Shown here: positions 18,047 through 27,793 of the stretch, piece by piece
How the letters are laid out: each line of letters opens with the position of its first letter
Position numbering within the stretch: the stretch's first letter is position 1
NCBI GenBank assembly: GCA_964427875.1
Contig: CAYRVX010000007.1
Coordinates: forward strand, 49,103-113,102
Length of the DNA: 64,000 bases
Direction of reading: 5' to 3'
Source: CAYRVX01 sp964427875
Lineage (GTDB): Bacteria; Planctomycetota; Phycisphaerae; SM23-33
Notes under the pieces: generated by a model
What the model was told of the DNA's origin: nothing
The model's database searches: none
What the model saw: only the letters and a program-made list of their open reading frames with translations
Program-made: the position numbers and the translations under genes

Positions 18047-18949
18047 ATGCACGAACGTGGCGTGCTTCCCCTGGCGGTTCTGGTCGGTCTGCTGTTTCTG
18101 CGCCCGGCCGCTGATGCGGCGCAGGCGGCGGCCGCGAAGCGGAAAGGGCTGACGAACCCGTTCTTCGCGTTGTGCATCGGCGCGCACGACGCGAAGCGCC
18201 GCACGCCCAGGGAGCAGGCCGAGATGCTCAGGGAGCTGGGCTATGCGGGCGTCGCGCACCTGTGGCTGAAGGGCGTTGACGAGAGGCTCAAGACGCTGGA
18301 CGACAACGGCCTGAAGCTGTTCCAGATCTACGTCAGGGCCAACATCGATCCGAAGAAGCCCCCGTACGACCCGGGCCTGAAAGAAGTCATCAAGCTGCTC
18401 AAAGGGCGCGACACGGTGATCGGCCTGCTCGTATCCGGCGGCAAGCCCTCGACGCCGGAAGGGGATCCGAGGGCCGTCAGGATCATCCGCGAGATCGCCG
18501 GGATGGCTCAGCAGTCGGGTCTCCGCGTGGCGCTCTACCCTCATACGGGGGACTGGCTGGAACGCGTTGAGGACGCCGTCCGGGTGGCGAGGAAGGTCGA
18601 CCGGAAAAACGTCGGGGTCATGTTCAACCTGTGCCACTGGCTGAAGGTCGATGACGAGAAGAACCTGGAGCCCCTGCTGAAGCTGGCGATGCCCCGCCTG
18701 TTTGCAGTGACGATCAACGGCGCCGACAGCGTGGCCGCCCGCCGGGCGGGATGGGATCGGCTGATCCAGTCGTTGGATCGCGGCTCGTTCGATATCCACG
18801 GCTTTCTGAAAACGCTCAAGCGGCTGGGGTATACCGGCCCGATCGGGCTTCAGTGCTACGGCATCCGGGGGGATGCGCGAGAGCACCTGGCCAGATCGAT
18901 GGCCGCCTGGCGGGAGCTTTTGTCGAAGATCGCGGCCGAGCAGAAGTGA
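18047..18949 (+). CDS. Secreted sugar-phosphate-isomerase/epimerase-like TIM-barrel protein
   Basis: 300 residues from an ATG preceded by GAGGAGAGGAAG. A signal peptide is clear: two charged residues, a hydrophobic run 'LPLAVLVGLLFLRPAADA' and an AxA-type cleavage region near residue 27. The mature part has the pattern of the xylose-isomerase-like TIM barrel (AP endonuclease 2 superfamily): 'MLRELGYAGVAHLW', 'LYPHTGDWLERVEDAV', 'GVMFNLCHWLKVDDEKNL', 'FAVTINGADS' and 'GYTGPIGLQCYGI'. Histidine and acidic residues that bind metal in this fold are present. Exported members are common in Planctomycetota and their substrates are mostly unknown; a sugar isomerase or epimerase outside the cytoplasm is the best guess. 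Confidence 0.78.
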   Translation: MHERGVLPLAVLVGLLFLRPAADAAQAAAAKRKGLTNPFFALCIGAHDAKRRTPREQAEMLRELGYAGVAHLWLKGVDERLKTLDDNGLKLFQIYVRANIDPKKPPYDPGLKEVIKLLKGRDTVIGLLVSGGKPSTPEGDPRAVRIIREIAGMAQQSGLRVALYPHTGDWLERVEDAVRVARKVDRKNVGVMFNLCHWLKVDDEKNLEPLLKLAMPRLFAVTINGADSVAARRAGWDRLIQSLDRGSFDIHGFLKTLKRLGYTGPIGLQCYGIRGDAREHLARSMAAWRELLSKIAAEQK

Positions 18950-19294
18950 ACCGGTCGGGCGCTGTCAAAACGTGTCTCGCCAAGCCGCCAACGCGCAGAG
19001 TTGGCAGTTTTCGCAGGGCCGTCCGCATCGCGGGGAGATTCGTAAGATACTTCATTTGAGAGTCTTAGGGGTATCGGCACAGCGGTTGCTGTCTTGTCAA
19101 GGGCTTCTGCTGCGCCGTGCGTTGGCACAGATCGGGGCGTTTCTGGTCGGGGCGCAGGCCAGAGGCCTTCGGAACTCTTTTCAGGACAATATCTTACAGG
19201 CCAAGCCGGCCCGGCGGCGGGCGTCGCGGCCCTCCGAGGCGCATCTGTCGCGGGAGGCAGGCTTTCCAGGAACCAGCGAAAGGAGAAGCTCCAA
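18950..19294 (+). other. Leader region of groEL1 without a recognised gene
   Basis: This 345-base stretch precedes groEL1. No CIRCE element (TTAGCACTC-N9-GAGTGCTAA) is present. Two small dyads are visible: GCCAAC / GTTGGC around 18986-19006, and an imperfect 9-7-9 dyad at 19043-19067 (TAAGATACT / AGAGTCTTA), which could be a repressor site of another type. The groEL1 reading frame stays open upstream as far as 19094, but that part does not resemble any GroEL N-terminus. No reliable promoter could be chosen. Confidence 0.35.
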
Positions 19295-20971
<1,677 letters not shown>

Positions 20972-21006
20972 TCTCCTGCCCCGCCCTGTCGAAGGGCGGA
21001 TTGTGA

Positions 21007-21038
21007 ATTGCGGATTGCGAATTGCGGATTGCGAATTG
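21007..21038 (+). repeat. Tandem 14-bp repeat between groEL1 and the 82-residue gene
   Basis: Two perfect copies of ATTGCGGATTGCGA (21007-21020 and 21021-21034) plus the first four bases of a third. Preceding bases (GATTGTGA) look like a decayed copy. The same core occurs in inverted form just before dnaJ (23431-23484), so this is a mobile or structural repeat family of this genome. Confidence 0.8.
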
Positions 21039-21078
21039 GTCTCGCGCAGTAGCAGGGATCTGTTTGGAGCTGACCGAC

Positions 21079-21327
21079 ATGGACAAGAACGATCTGAAGC
21101 TGGCGGAGAAGTACATCTGCCGGCATGAGAACGACAGCTTCGAAGTTGTCGAAGAAGAAGGCGAGTTGATCAGTTTCGACGGGGGCTCGGTTGTTGAAGG
21201 GCAGTCGTACCACCCGGGAGAGCCATTGGCTGGTGGCAGCACAGATCCTGAGTTGGTCCTGGTCAAGGTTTTGTCGACGGGGAAGAGGGAACAGGTGAGA
21301 GCGTGTGATCTGAGCCCGCTTGTGTGA
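21079..21327 (+). CDS. Small acidic protein of unknown function between groEL1 and groES
   Basis: 82 residues from an ATG with GGAG nine bases upstream. I do not recognise the family. It is soluble, acidic in its first half ('FEVVEEEGELISFDGG'), has two cysteines (C14 and C75, not a metal-binding CxxC), and has no signal peptide or membrane segment. The pattern of alternating hydrophobic residues suggests a small beta-rich fold. It is on the same strand and between two chaperonin genes, only 64 bases before groES, so it is probably in the same transcript. A chaperonin cofactor or regulator would be speculation. The good ribosome-binding site and tight spacing argue that it is translated. Confidence 0.65.
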   Translation: MDKNDLKLAEKYICRHENDSFEVVEEEGELISFDGGSVVEGQSYHPGEPLAGGSTDPELVLVKVLSTGKREQVRACDLSPLV

Positions 21328-21391
21328 AGCAGTTCCGCCTAAGAGCCAACGACCATTAATGCATGGTGAAACAGATAAGGAGCAGATAGCG

Positions 21392-21682
21392 ATGGCAGTG
21401 AAACCTCTCGATGACAGGGTACTCGTCAAGCAGTCGGAGGCGGAGGAGACGACCGCCGGCGGGATCGTCCTCCCGGACACCGCCAAGGAGAAGCCCCAGC
21501 AGGGGAAGGTGATCGCCGTCGGCCCGGGCAGGCTGCTCGACAGCGGCAAGCGAGGGAAGATGGGCCTGAAGAAAAATGACGTCGTCTTCTACGGCAAGTA
21601 CGCCGGCACGGAGATCAGGATCGACGACGAGGAGTACGTCATCCTCAAGGAATCCGACGTTCTGGCGATCGTTGAGAAGTAA
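21392..21682 (+). CDS. groES: 10 kDa co-chaperonin GroES
   Basis: 96 residues, normal for the family. The ATG follows AAGGAG at nine bases; a longer frame upstream does not match GroES. 'VKPLDDRVLVKQSEAEETTAGGIVLPDTAKEK' is the classic N-terminal half including the mobile loop (E-E-T-T-A-G-G-I-V-L), here with the hydrophobic anchor intact; the roof and C-terminus read 'YVILKESDVLAIVEK'. It caps the GroEL cage. It is the only groES in the window and lies between two groEL genes, so it may serve both chaperonins. Confidence 0.96.
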   Translation: MAVKPLDDRVLVKQSEAEETTAGGIVLPDTAKEKPQQGKVIAVGPGRLLDSGKRGKMGLKKNDVVFYGKYAGTEIRIDDEEYVILKESDVLAIVEK

Positions 21683-21693
21683 GAGGAGAGCAA

Positions 21694-21768
21694 GGCCACG
21701 AAGCACGCGAAGGGCACGCTTCCGGAGGCACGGGCACTGATGCCGCCGTTTCCCTCGCGACCTTCGTG
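21694..21768 (+). repeat. Imperfect palindromic repeat between groES and groEL2
   Basis: CACGAAG (21697-21703) pairs perfectly with CTTCGTG (21762-21768), with a second short pairing GCGA / TCGC inside. The repeated CACGAAG / GGGCACG wording is similar to the longer palindrome at 62285-62363, so this is probably a decayed member of that family. It fills most of the 118-base gap before groEL2. Confidence 0.45.
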
Positions 21769-21800
21769 ATCGCTCTGGCAAGGAAAGCAAGGAGCAGACC

Positions 21801-23420
21801 ATGGCTGCGAAGCAGATGTTGTACGACTCCGACGCGCGGACGGCGATGCTGACCGGCGTCTCGAAGCTGGCGGCGGCCGTCAGGGTCACCCTCGGGCCGA
21901 CCGGCAGGAACGTCCTGCTGCAAAAGTCCTTCGGCGGGCCGAAGGTCACCAAGGACGGCGTGTCGGTCTCCAAGGAGGTCGAGTTGCCCGGCCCCTTCGA
22001 GAACATGGGCGCCAAGATGGCCAACCAGGTCGCCAGCAAGACTTCCGACGTCGCCGGCGACGGCACGACGACCGCGGTCGTCCTGGCCGAGGTCATCATG
22101 GCCGAAGGGCTCAAGAACGTCACCGCCGGGGCGAATCCCATGGCCTTGAAGCGCGGCGTGGACATGGCCGTCGCCGCGGCCGTCGAGTCCATCGCCCAAC
22201 AGGCCAGGAAGGTCAGAAGCAACGACGACCTCAGGAACGTGGCGACCGTCTCGTCCAACTGGAACAGCGACATCGGCGAGCTCATCGCCCAGGCCTTCGA
22301 CGAGGTGGGCACCGACGGCGTGATCACCGTCGAGGAGGGCAAGAGCATCGCCAACGAGCTGGAGATCGTCGAGGGCATGCAGTTCGACAAGGGATTCATC
22401 TCGGCGTACTTCATCACGAACCCGAACACGATGGAGTGCGAGCTGGAGGACCCGTGCATCCTCCTGCACGAGAAGAAGCTGTCCAGCCTGCGCGACCTGG
22501 TGCCGGTCCTGGAGAAGACGGCGTCGACGGGCAAGGCGTTGATGGTCATTGCCGAGGACGTCGAGGGCGAGGCGCTGGCGGCGCTGGTGGTCAACCGGCT
22601 TCGCGGCGTGCTGAAGGTCTGTGCCGTCAAGGCCCCCGCCTTCGGCGATCGGCGCAAGGCCATCCTGCAGGACATCGCCGTTCTGACCGGCGGGCAGGTG
22701 GTCAGCGAGGACCTGGGCATCAAGCTGGAGAACCTGGAAGCGGACATGCTCGGGACGGCCAAGCGAATCACCGTCACCAAGGACGACACCACGATCATCG
22801 AGGGGGGCGGAAAGAAGAAGGAGATCGCCGCCCGGGCCGAGACCCTCCGCAGCCAGATCGTCAAGACCACGAGCGATTACGACCGTGAGAAGCTCTCGGA
22901 GCGGCTGGCGAAGCTCTCCGGCGGGGTGGCCGTCATCAACGCCGGGGCGGCCACCGAGACCGAGATGAAGGAGCGCAAGGACCTGATCGACGACGCGGTG
23001 CACGCCACACGCGCGGCGGCCGAAGAGGGCATCGTGCCCGGCGGCGGGCTCGTGTTCCTCAAGGCCATCCAGGCCGTTGAGGCCGTGCGGTCCAGAGCAC
23101 GCGGCGACGAGAAGATCGGCGTGGGGATCGTCGCCAAGGCCCTGCGGGCGCCGACACGGCAGATCGTGGACAACACCGGCGAGGACGGGGACGTCGTCGT
23201 GGCGGAAATCCTCGAGCGCGGCGCCGGCATCGGGTACGACGCGGCCACGGGCAAATACGTGAACATGATCAAGGCCGGCATCATCGACCCTGCGAAGGTC
23301 TCCCGAACGGCGTTGCAGAACGCGGCCTCCGTGGCCGGTCTCATGCTGACGACCGAGCTGATGGTGACGGAATACAAGGAAGACGAGGAAGAAGAGCCGG
23401 TGGCCGGCGCAGTCACGTGA
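21801..23420 (+). CDS. groEL: 60 kDa chaperonin, copy 2 (acidic tail, no GGM)
   Basis: 539 residues with AAGGAG six bases before the ATG. It has all chaperonin hallmarks: 'VTLGPTGRNVLLQKSFGGP', 'DGTTTAVVLAEVI', 'AVKAPAFGDRRKAIL', 'EEGIVPGGGLVFLKA'. Unlike copy 1 the C-terminus is 'EDEEEEPVAGAVT', without Gly-Gly-Met repeats, which would change the inside surface of the cage. It is followed by dnaJ and grpE on the same strand after 67 bases. Divergent second chaperonins in Planctomycetota and related phyla are often stress-induced or substrate-restricted; which applies here is not known. Confidence 0.96.
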   Translation: MAAKQMLYDSDARTAMLTGVSKLAAAVRVTLGPTGRNVLLQKSFGGPKVTKDGVSVSKEVELPGPFENMGAKMANQVASKTSDVAGDGTTTAVVLAEVIMAEGLKNVTAGANPMALKRGVDMAVAAAVESIAQQARKVRSNDDLRNVATVSSNWNSDIGELIAQAFDEVGTDGVITVEEGKSIANELEIVEGMQFDKGFISAYFITNPNTMECELEDPCILLHEKKLSSLRDLVPVLEKTASTGKALMVIAEDVEGEALAALVVNRLRGVLKVCAVKAPAFGDRRKAILQDIAVLTGGQVVSEDLGIKLENLEADMLGTAKRITVTKDDTTIIEGGGKKKEIAARAETLRSQIVKTTSDYDREKLSERLAKLSGGVAVINAGAATETEMKERKDLIDDAVHATRAAAEEGIVPGGGLVFLKAIQAVEAVRSRARGDEKIGVGIVAKALRAPTRQIVDNTGEDGDVVVAEILERGAGIGYDAATGKYVNMIKAGIIDPAKVSRTALQNAASVAGLMLTTELMVTEYKEDEEEEPVAGAVT

Positions 23421-23430
23421 TCCCACCGCA

Positions 23431-23484
23431 GATTGCGGATTGACTTCGGCGAGCTCAGGACGAGCAATCCGCGATCCGCAATTG
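23431..23484 (+). repeat. Inverted ATTGCGGATTG repeat just upstream of dnaJ
   Basis: GCGGATTG (23435-23442) and CAATCCGC (23465-23472) form a perfect eight-base stem; the right arm continues as a second inverted copy up to 23483. It belongs to the family of the tandem repeat at 21007-21038. The right arm ends four bases before the dnaJ ATG, so the hairpin covers the place where a ribosome-binding site would be. Confidence 0.7.
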
Positions 23485-23487
23485 AAG

Positions 23488-24612
23488 ATGCCTCAGAAGC
23501 GTGACTATTACGAAGTGTTGGGCGTGCAGCGCAGCGTCGGCGCCGAGGACATCAAGCGCGCATATCGGAAAGGCGCGCTGAAGTATCATCCCGACAACTT
23601 CAAGGGCGACAAGGCCGAGGCGGAGACGAAGTTCAAGGAGCTTGCCGAGGCCTACGAGGTGCTTTCCGATCCCGAGAAGCGCCAGATCTACGATCGACAC
23701 GGTCACACGGGCCTGCGCGGCAGGGGGGTCCACGACTTCTCGAGCATGGGTTTCGGGGACATTTTCTCCATGTTCGAGGACATCTTCTCCGGCATGGGTT
23801 TCGGCGGCGCCGCGCGCCCCCGCCGGGACCGGGGGTACGACCTCGAGACGCAGGTCGAGCTGACTCTCGAACAGGTCGCCACGGGGGTGGATGAAACCCT
23901 CGAGTTCGAGCGGATGGACTACTGCGACACGTGCAGCGGCACGGGCGCGCGGGCGGGCACGTCGCCGGTCCGCTGCGAGACGTGCGGCGGCTACGGGAAG
24001 GTCCAGCAGCAGGTGCCGGGGTTCTTCGGCGTCAGCATTCGCGTCACCGCCTGTCCCCGCTGCAGGGGCAAGGGAACGATCGTCACCGACCCGTGTCCGG
24101 ACTGCGGCGGCTCCGGGCGGCGGCGGAAGAAGCGCGTGCTGACCGTCCACGTCCCGCCGGGAATCCGCGACGGGCAGGTGGTCCGCATCCGCGGCGAGGG
24201 CGAGCCGGGTCACGGGGCGGCCAGTCGGGGCGACCTGCACTGTTACGTCCGCATCCAGCCGCACCCGCTGCTGGTCCGCCGCGGCGACGACCTCTACTGC
24301 GAAGTGCCCGTCGCCTTCACTCAGGCGGCGCTGGGCGGGCGCGTCGGGGTCCCCACGCTGGCCGGGCCCGAAGAGATCGACATCCCCGCCGGCATCCAGA
24401 CCGGCGACATCATCACGCTCAAGCGACAGGGGCTGCCCGGCCCGCGGAACAATCGCCGGGGAAATGAGTACGTCCAGGTCTTCGTCGAGGTGCCCCGACG
24501 GCTGACCGGGAAGCAACGCGAACTGCTCAAGGAGTACGCCAAGACGGAGGAAGCGAATGTCTCCGAACGCAGAAAGACCTTCTTCGAAAAACTGAAAGAC
24601 TGCTTCTCATGA
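23488..24612 (+). CDS. dnaJ: Chaperone protein DnaJ (type I)
   Basis: 374 residues. The J domain (residues 1-70) contains the HPD motif in 'KYHPDNF'. A Gly/Phe-rich part follows ('GFGDIFSMFEDIFSGMGFGG'), then four zinc-finger repeats between about residues 146 and 210: CDTCSGTG, CETCGGYG, CPRCRGKG and CPDCGGSG, all intact. The C-terminal substrate-binding domains end with 'EKLKDCFS'. It stimulates DnaK, which is not encoded here, with GrpE from the next gene; the stop overlaps the grpE start (ATGA). The start was chosen by homology: the sequence before it is a palindromic repeat and there is no strong Shine-Dalgarno. Confidence 0.96.
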   Translation: MPQKRDYYEVLGVQRSVGAEDIKRAYRKGALKYHPDNFKGDKAEAETKFKELAEAYEVLSDPEKRQIYDRHGHTGLRGRGVHDFSSMGFGDIFSMFEDIFSGMGFGGAARPRRDRGYDLETQVELTLEQVATGVDETLEFERMDYCDTCSGTGARAGTSPVRCETCGGYGKVQQQVPGFFGVSIRVTACPRCRGKGTIVTDPCPDCGGSGRRRKKRVLTVHVPPGIRDGQVVRIRGEGEPGHGAASRGDLHCYVRIQPHPLLVRRGDDLYCEVPVAFTQAALGGRVGVPTLAGPEEIDIPAGIQTGDIITLKRQGLPGPRNNRRGNEYVQVFVEVPRRLTGKQRELLKEYAKTEEANVSERRKTFFEKLKDCFS

Positions 24613-25265
24613 GTAGGAAGAAGAAAAAGCACCGGCGACAGGAGGCCGGAACCGACGCCCCGATCGCCGAAGACGTAAAGGCCCAGCCCGCCGTCGAGAC
24701 CGAACCGGACGCCGCAACCAAGCCGGCCGTCGAGGATGAGACGGCCGCCGAGGAAGAGGCTGCGGAGGACCCGATCGCGGCGCTCAGGCGGGAGAGAGAT
24801 GATCTTCTCGCCCGCTTGCAGCGGGTCTCGGCGGACTACCTGAATTACCAGAAGCGTGCCCGGCGCGACCTGGAGGCGGCCCGGGAGTTCGCCAACGAGG
24901 AGCTGATCAAGGCCCTGCTGAGCGTGCTGGACGACATGGAGCGTGCCCTGGCGGCCGCCCGCGACGGCCACGATGAGGATGGCCCCCTGCTGACGGGCAT
25001 GCAACTCGTGCACGACAAGGCCATCGAGACGCTGGGCCGGTTCGGCCTGGTGGTCATCGAGGCGGAGGGCAAGCCGTTCGATCCGGCCCTTCACTCGGCG
25101 ATGATGCAGCAGCCCAGCGACGATCACCCTCCTCAGACGGTGCTGGCCGAGCTCGTCAGGGGCTATCAGCTCAAGGGTCGGACCGTCCGACCCAGCGGCG
25201 TGATCGTAGCAGTGGCGCCCGAGAGCGACGAGGGCTCCCAGCCCGAGGACAGCGAACCGGCGTAA
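24609..25265 (+). CDS. grpE: Nucleotide exchange factor GrpE
   Basis: 218 residues, overlapping dnaJ by four bases. The first 60 residues are a charged, disordered leader ('SRKKKKHRRQEAGTD', then glutamate- and alanine-rich). The coiled-coil arm includes 'LLARLQRVSADYLNYQKRA', a family signature, and the C-terminal beta domain includes 'KPFDPALHSAMMQQPSDDHP' with the expected proline and histidine. The protein releases ADP from DnaK. Translation is probably coupled to dnaJ. Confidence 0.94.
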   Translation: MSRKKKKHRRQEAGTDAPIAEDVKAQPAVETEPDAATKPAVEDETAAEEEAAEDPIAALRRERDDLLARLQRVSADYLNYQKRARRDLEAAREFANEELIKALLSVLDDMERALAAARDGHDEDGPLLTGMQLVHDKAIETLGRFGLVVIEAEGKPFDPALHSAMMQQPSDDHPPQTVLAELVRGYQLKGRTVRPSGVIVAVAPESDEGSQPEDSEPA

Positions 25266-25309
25266 CCGAGGGCAAGGCCGCCCGGCCCCGGCCCGATTGG
25301 AGTGGTTCG

Positions 25310-25618
25310 ATGCCGACATACGACTACGAATGCAGCGCCTGTGGCCACACGTTCGAGCGGTTTCAGTCGATCACCGCCCCGGCAACCCGCAAGTGCCCCA
25401 AGTGCGGAAAGCGCACGGTCCGCCGGCTGATCGGCGGCGGGGGCGGCGTCATCTTCAAGGGCGGCGGCTTCTACGAGACGGATTACCGCAGCGAGGCCTA
25501 CAAGAAGGCGGCCGAAAAGGAAAAGACCTCCGGCGGCGACTCCGAAAAGAAGACCTCCGGCGACGGCGCCCGAAAGGAGGCCGCCGCCTCGAAGGGCGAA
25601 TCGAAGAAAGACGGCTGA
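25310..25618 (+). CDS. FmdB family zinc-ribbon protein
   Basis: 102 residues with GGAG seven bases before the ATG. The first 40 residues are the FmdB/CxxC regulatory domain: 'MPTYDYECSACGHTFE' and 'KCPKCGKRTVRRLIGGGG', with metal-binding C8, C11, C29 and C32. The remaining 60 residues are low-complexity and rich in lysine, glutamate, serine and glycine. Members are small, widespread and of uncertain role; a regulatory function was proposed for FmdB in methylotrophs. It follows grpE by 44 bases and is probably the last gene of the chaperone transcript. Confidence 0.88.
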   Translation: MPTYDYECSACGHTFERFQSITAPATRKCPKCGKRTVRRLIGGGGGVIFKGGGFYETDYRSEAYKKAAEKEKTSGGDSEKKTSGDGARKEAAASKGESKKDG

Positions 25619-25689
25619 GCCGCGGCCTCGAGCTCGTCCGGCGGGCCCTGCCGGTCCCGAAATCCTTCCCCTTTAACCGCTGAAGAGAT

Positions 25690-25719
25690 TTGCGGCCGCC
25701 TGCCGATCGAGTATATAAT
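25690..25719 (+). promoter_or_regulatory. Sigma70-like promoter before the 658-residue membrane protein
   Basis: TTGCGG at 25690-25695, spacer of 18, perfect TATAAT at 25714-25719. The predicted start lies about 28 bases before the ATG at 25754. The -35 half is weak (three matches). Confidence 0.45.
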
Positions 25720-25753
25720 CCTAGTCTGTTTCCGATCAGAAAGGACGACACAC

Positions 25754-27730
25754 ATGGCGGACGATCAGCAAGAGCTACGGCGCGTTAATTGGAACGAGGT
25801 CTTTGCCGTCACGCACGTCTTCAAGTCCTTCCAGATGGCCAGGCAGCTCGGCAAGCTCGCGCTGGCCCTGGCGGCCGTGCTGTTGATCTGGCTGTGGGGC
25901 TGGGGCCAAGACCTGATGTGGCCAAGCGCGTATGCGTATGTGGCCGACGGAGAGATCTTCGCTCACGCATCCATGTCCCAGAAGGCCTTCGCCGATTGGC
26001 AGGAACAGATGGAGCGCGAACGCCCCGGCAAGGTCGACGAGCTCCATCGGGCGGCGCTCAACCTCCGCAAGGGAGGCGCAAGAAAGCTCGACAATCCCTT
26101 CCGGCTCTATCTCCAGAAGCAGGACGGGCTGGGGGGGTACTTCGAGACTTCCTTCTTCGGCAAGCTGGACAGCAATGAGCCGGAGTCGAAGGACATAGAG
26201 GCCGCCAAGGACTGGCGCGCCGCGCTGGCAAAGGTCGAGGACCTCATCGAAGAGGAGGAGACGAAGCTCGACGAACTGATCGAAGAGGCCGGGGACGCCG
26301 CCGCCGGGAGCATCGAAGACGATGCGAAAGGCGAAGGCGCACAGCTCGACGCCGACAAGAGGAAAGAGGCCGAGTCGAAGCTCGAAAGCGACTGCGCAGC
26401 CGCCCGAAGGGCCCTGACCCGCATGAAGATCGGCCTCGCCCAGCGGGTCGTCGACATCCGCGGGAGGCTGGTCTTCGCCTCTCTCGCCGATTACGAAAGG
26501 CATTGCCTCAAGAACGCCCTGTCGGCCGTGCGCCGGGGCAATATCAGCGGCGGACTGGCCGCCTACCGGAAAATGCTCGACGATCGCTCGGCCGTGCTGG
26601 AGCGCCCGGTGCCCGCCCCGTTCCCGGGCGCCGGATCCGCAGCGCCCGCGGCCGGGCTGTCTCCTGCGCCGGCCGACGGCCCGCCGGGCTTCCTGTACTG
26701 GTGCCTGATAGGCCTGCACGGCCTTGGGTGGCTGGGCTGCCAGCACTGGGTGTACGCGCCTATCTTCCTGGCGGCGGCCCTGGCCATCTGGGCGCTGTTC
26801 GGCGGGGCGATGCATCGCATGTCGGCCCTGCACTTCGCCCGCGACGAGAAGATCTCCGTGACCCAGGCGTTGAAGTTCTCGGCCGGCAAGTTCCTCAGCT
26901 TCTACACGGCCCCGCTGATCCCGCTGGCGATCATCGTGGTCATCGGGCTGTTCATGATGCTCGGCGGGCTGCTGATGAGCGTGTGGGTGCTGGACCTCAT
27001 CATGAGCATCCTCTTCCCGCTCGCCGTCCTCGGCGGGCTGCTGATCGCCTTCCTGCTCATCGGGCTCGTTGCCGGCGGGGGCCTGATGTACCCCACGATC
27101 GCCGTGGAGAGCTCCGACAGCTTCGACGCCATCAGCCGGAGCTACTCCTACGTCTTCGGCAGGCCTTGGCGGGCCGCCTTCTACGGCCTGGTCGCTCTGG
27201 TGTACGGCGTGATCTGCTATCTGTTCGTCCGCCTGTTCGCGTTCCTTCTCCTCGCGGCGGCGCACGCCTTCGTCGGCGCCGGCGTCTGGGGGGGCGGCGA
27301 GACGATCTCTCCGGCCGCCGACAAGCTGGACGCCATGTGGCCGGCGCCCACGTTCGACAACCTGCTTCCCCAGTGGCAGTGGGAGGCGTTGAGCGGGTGG
27401 GAGGCGTTCTGCTCGGGCATCCTCTGGATCATGGTCATGCCCATCGCCGCCCTCGTGCTGGCGTTCCTCCTGTCGTACGCCTCGAGCGCCTCGACGGCGA
27501 TCTACTTCCTTCTGCGGCAGAAGGTCGACGCGACCGACCTCGACGACGTCTACGTCGAGGAGCCCGAGGAGGAGCCGCTGCCCGGCGAGACACCGGCTGA
27601 GCCGGCGGGCGAGTCGACCGAGGAACCTGCTGAAGAGGAGACTTCCGCCAAGCCCAAGCGGACCCGCAAGAAGGCCGCCAAGAAGGCCAAGAAGGCCAAG
27701 AAGAGCGAGTCGGAAGGCGACCGGAAGTGA
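25754..27730 (+). CDS. Large membrane protein of unknown function with lysine-rich tail
   Basis: 658 residues, family not recognised. A first membrane segment (about residues 33-52, 'ALALAAVLLIWLWGWGQDL') is followed by about 250 residues that are charged and probably helical, with an acidic coiled-coil-like part ('EDLIEEEETKLDELIEEAGD'). Between about residues 310 and 585 there are six or seven hydrophobic segments. The C-terminus is first acidic and proline-rich, then very basic ('PKRTRKKAAKKAKKAKKS'). This resembles the lysine-alanine tails of bacterial histone-H1-like proteins. An integral cytoplasmic-membrane protein with a soluble loop seems certain; the function is not. It may be specific to Planctomycetota. 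Confidence 0.8.
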   Translation: MADDQQELRRVNWNEVFAVTHVFKSFQMARQLGKLALALAAVLLIWLWGWGQDLMWPSAYAYVADGEIFAHASMSQKAFADWQEQMERERPGKVDELHRAALNLRKGGARKLDNPFRLYLQKQDGLGGYFETSFFGKLDSNEPESKDIEAAKDWRAALAKVEDLIEEEETKLDELIEEAGDAAAGSIEDDAKGEGAQLDADKRKEAESKLESDCAAARRALTRMKIGLAQRVVDIRGRLVFASLADYERHCLKNALSAVRRGNISGGLAAYRKMLDDRSAVLERPVPAPFPGAGSAAPAAGLSPAPADGPPGFLYWCLIGLHGLGWLGCQHWVYAPIFLAAALAIWALFGGAMHRMSALHFARDEKISVTQALKFSAGKFLSFYTAPLIPLAIIVVIGLFMMLGGLLMSVWVLDLIMSILFPLAVLGGLLIAFLLIGLVAGGGLMYPTIAVESSDSFDAISRSYSYVFGRPWRAAFYGLVALVYGVICYLFVRLFAFLLLAAAHAFVGAGVWGGGETISPAADKLDAMWPAPTFDNLLPQWQWEALSGWEAFCSGILWIMVMPIAALVLAFLLSYASSASTAIYFLLRQKVDATDLDDVYVEEPEEEPLPGETPAEPAGESTEEPAEEETSAKPKRTRKKAAKKAKKAKKSESEGDRK

Positions 27731-27793
27731 CCTTCTGAGTGATCAAGGGCCGCGGAGGAGTCATCGCCCGGCCGTTCGCGACACCGTTTGTCG

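Noticed and set aside
19043..19067. Dyad upstream of groEL1 as a CIRCE operator
   Set aside because: The arms do not match TTAGCACTC/GAGTGCTAA and the spacing is seven instead of nine.
19094..19294. In-frame N-terminal extension of groEL1
   Set aside because: The upstream part does not resemble GroEL and a good ribosome-binding site precedes ATG 19295.
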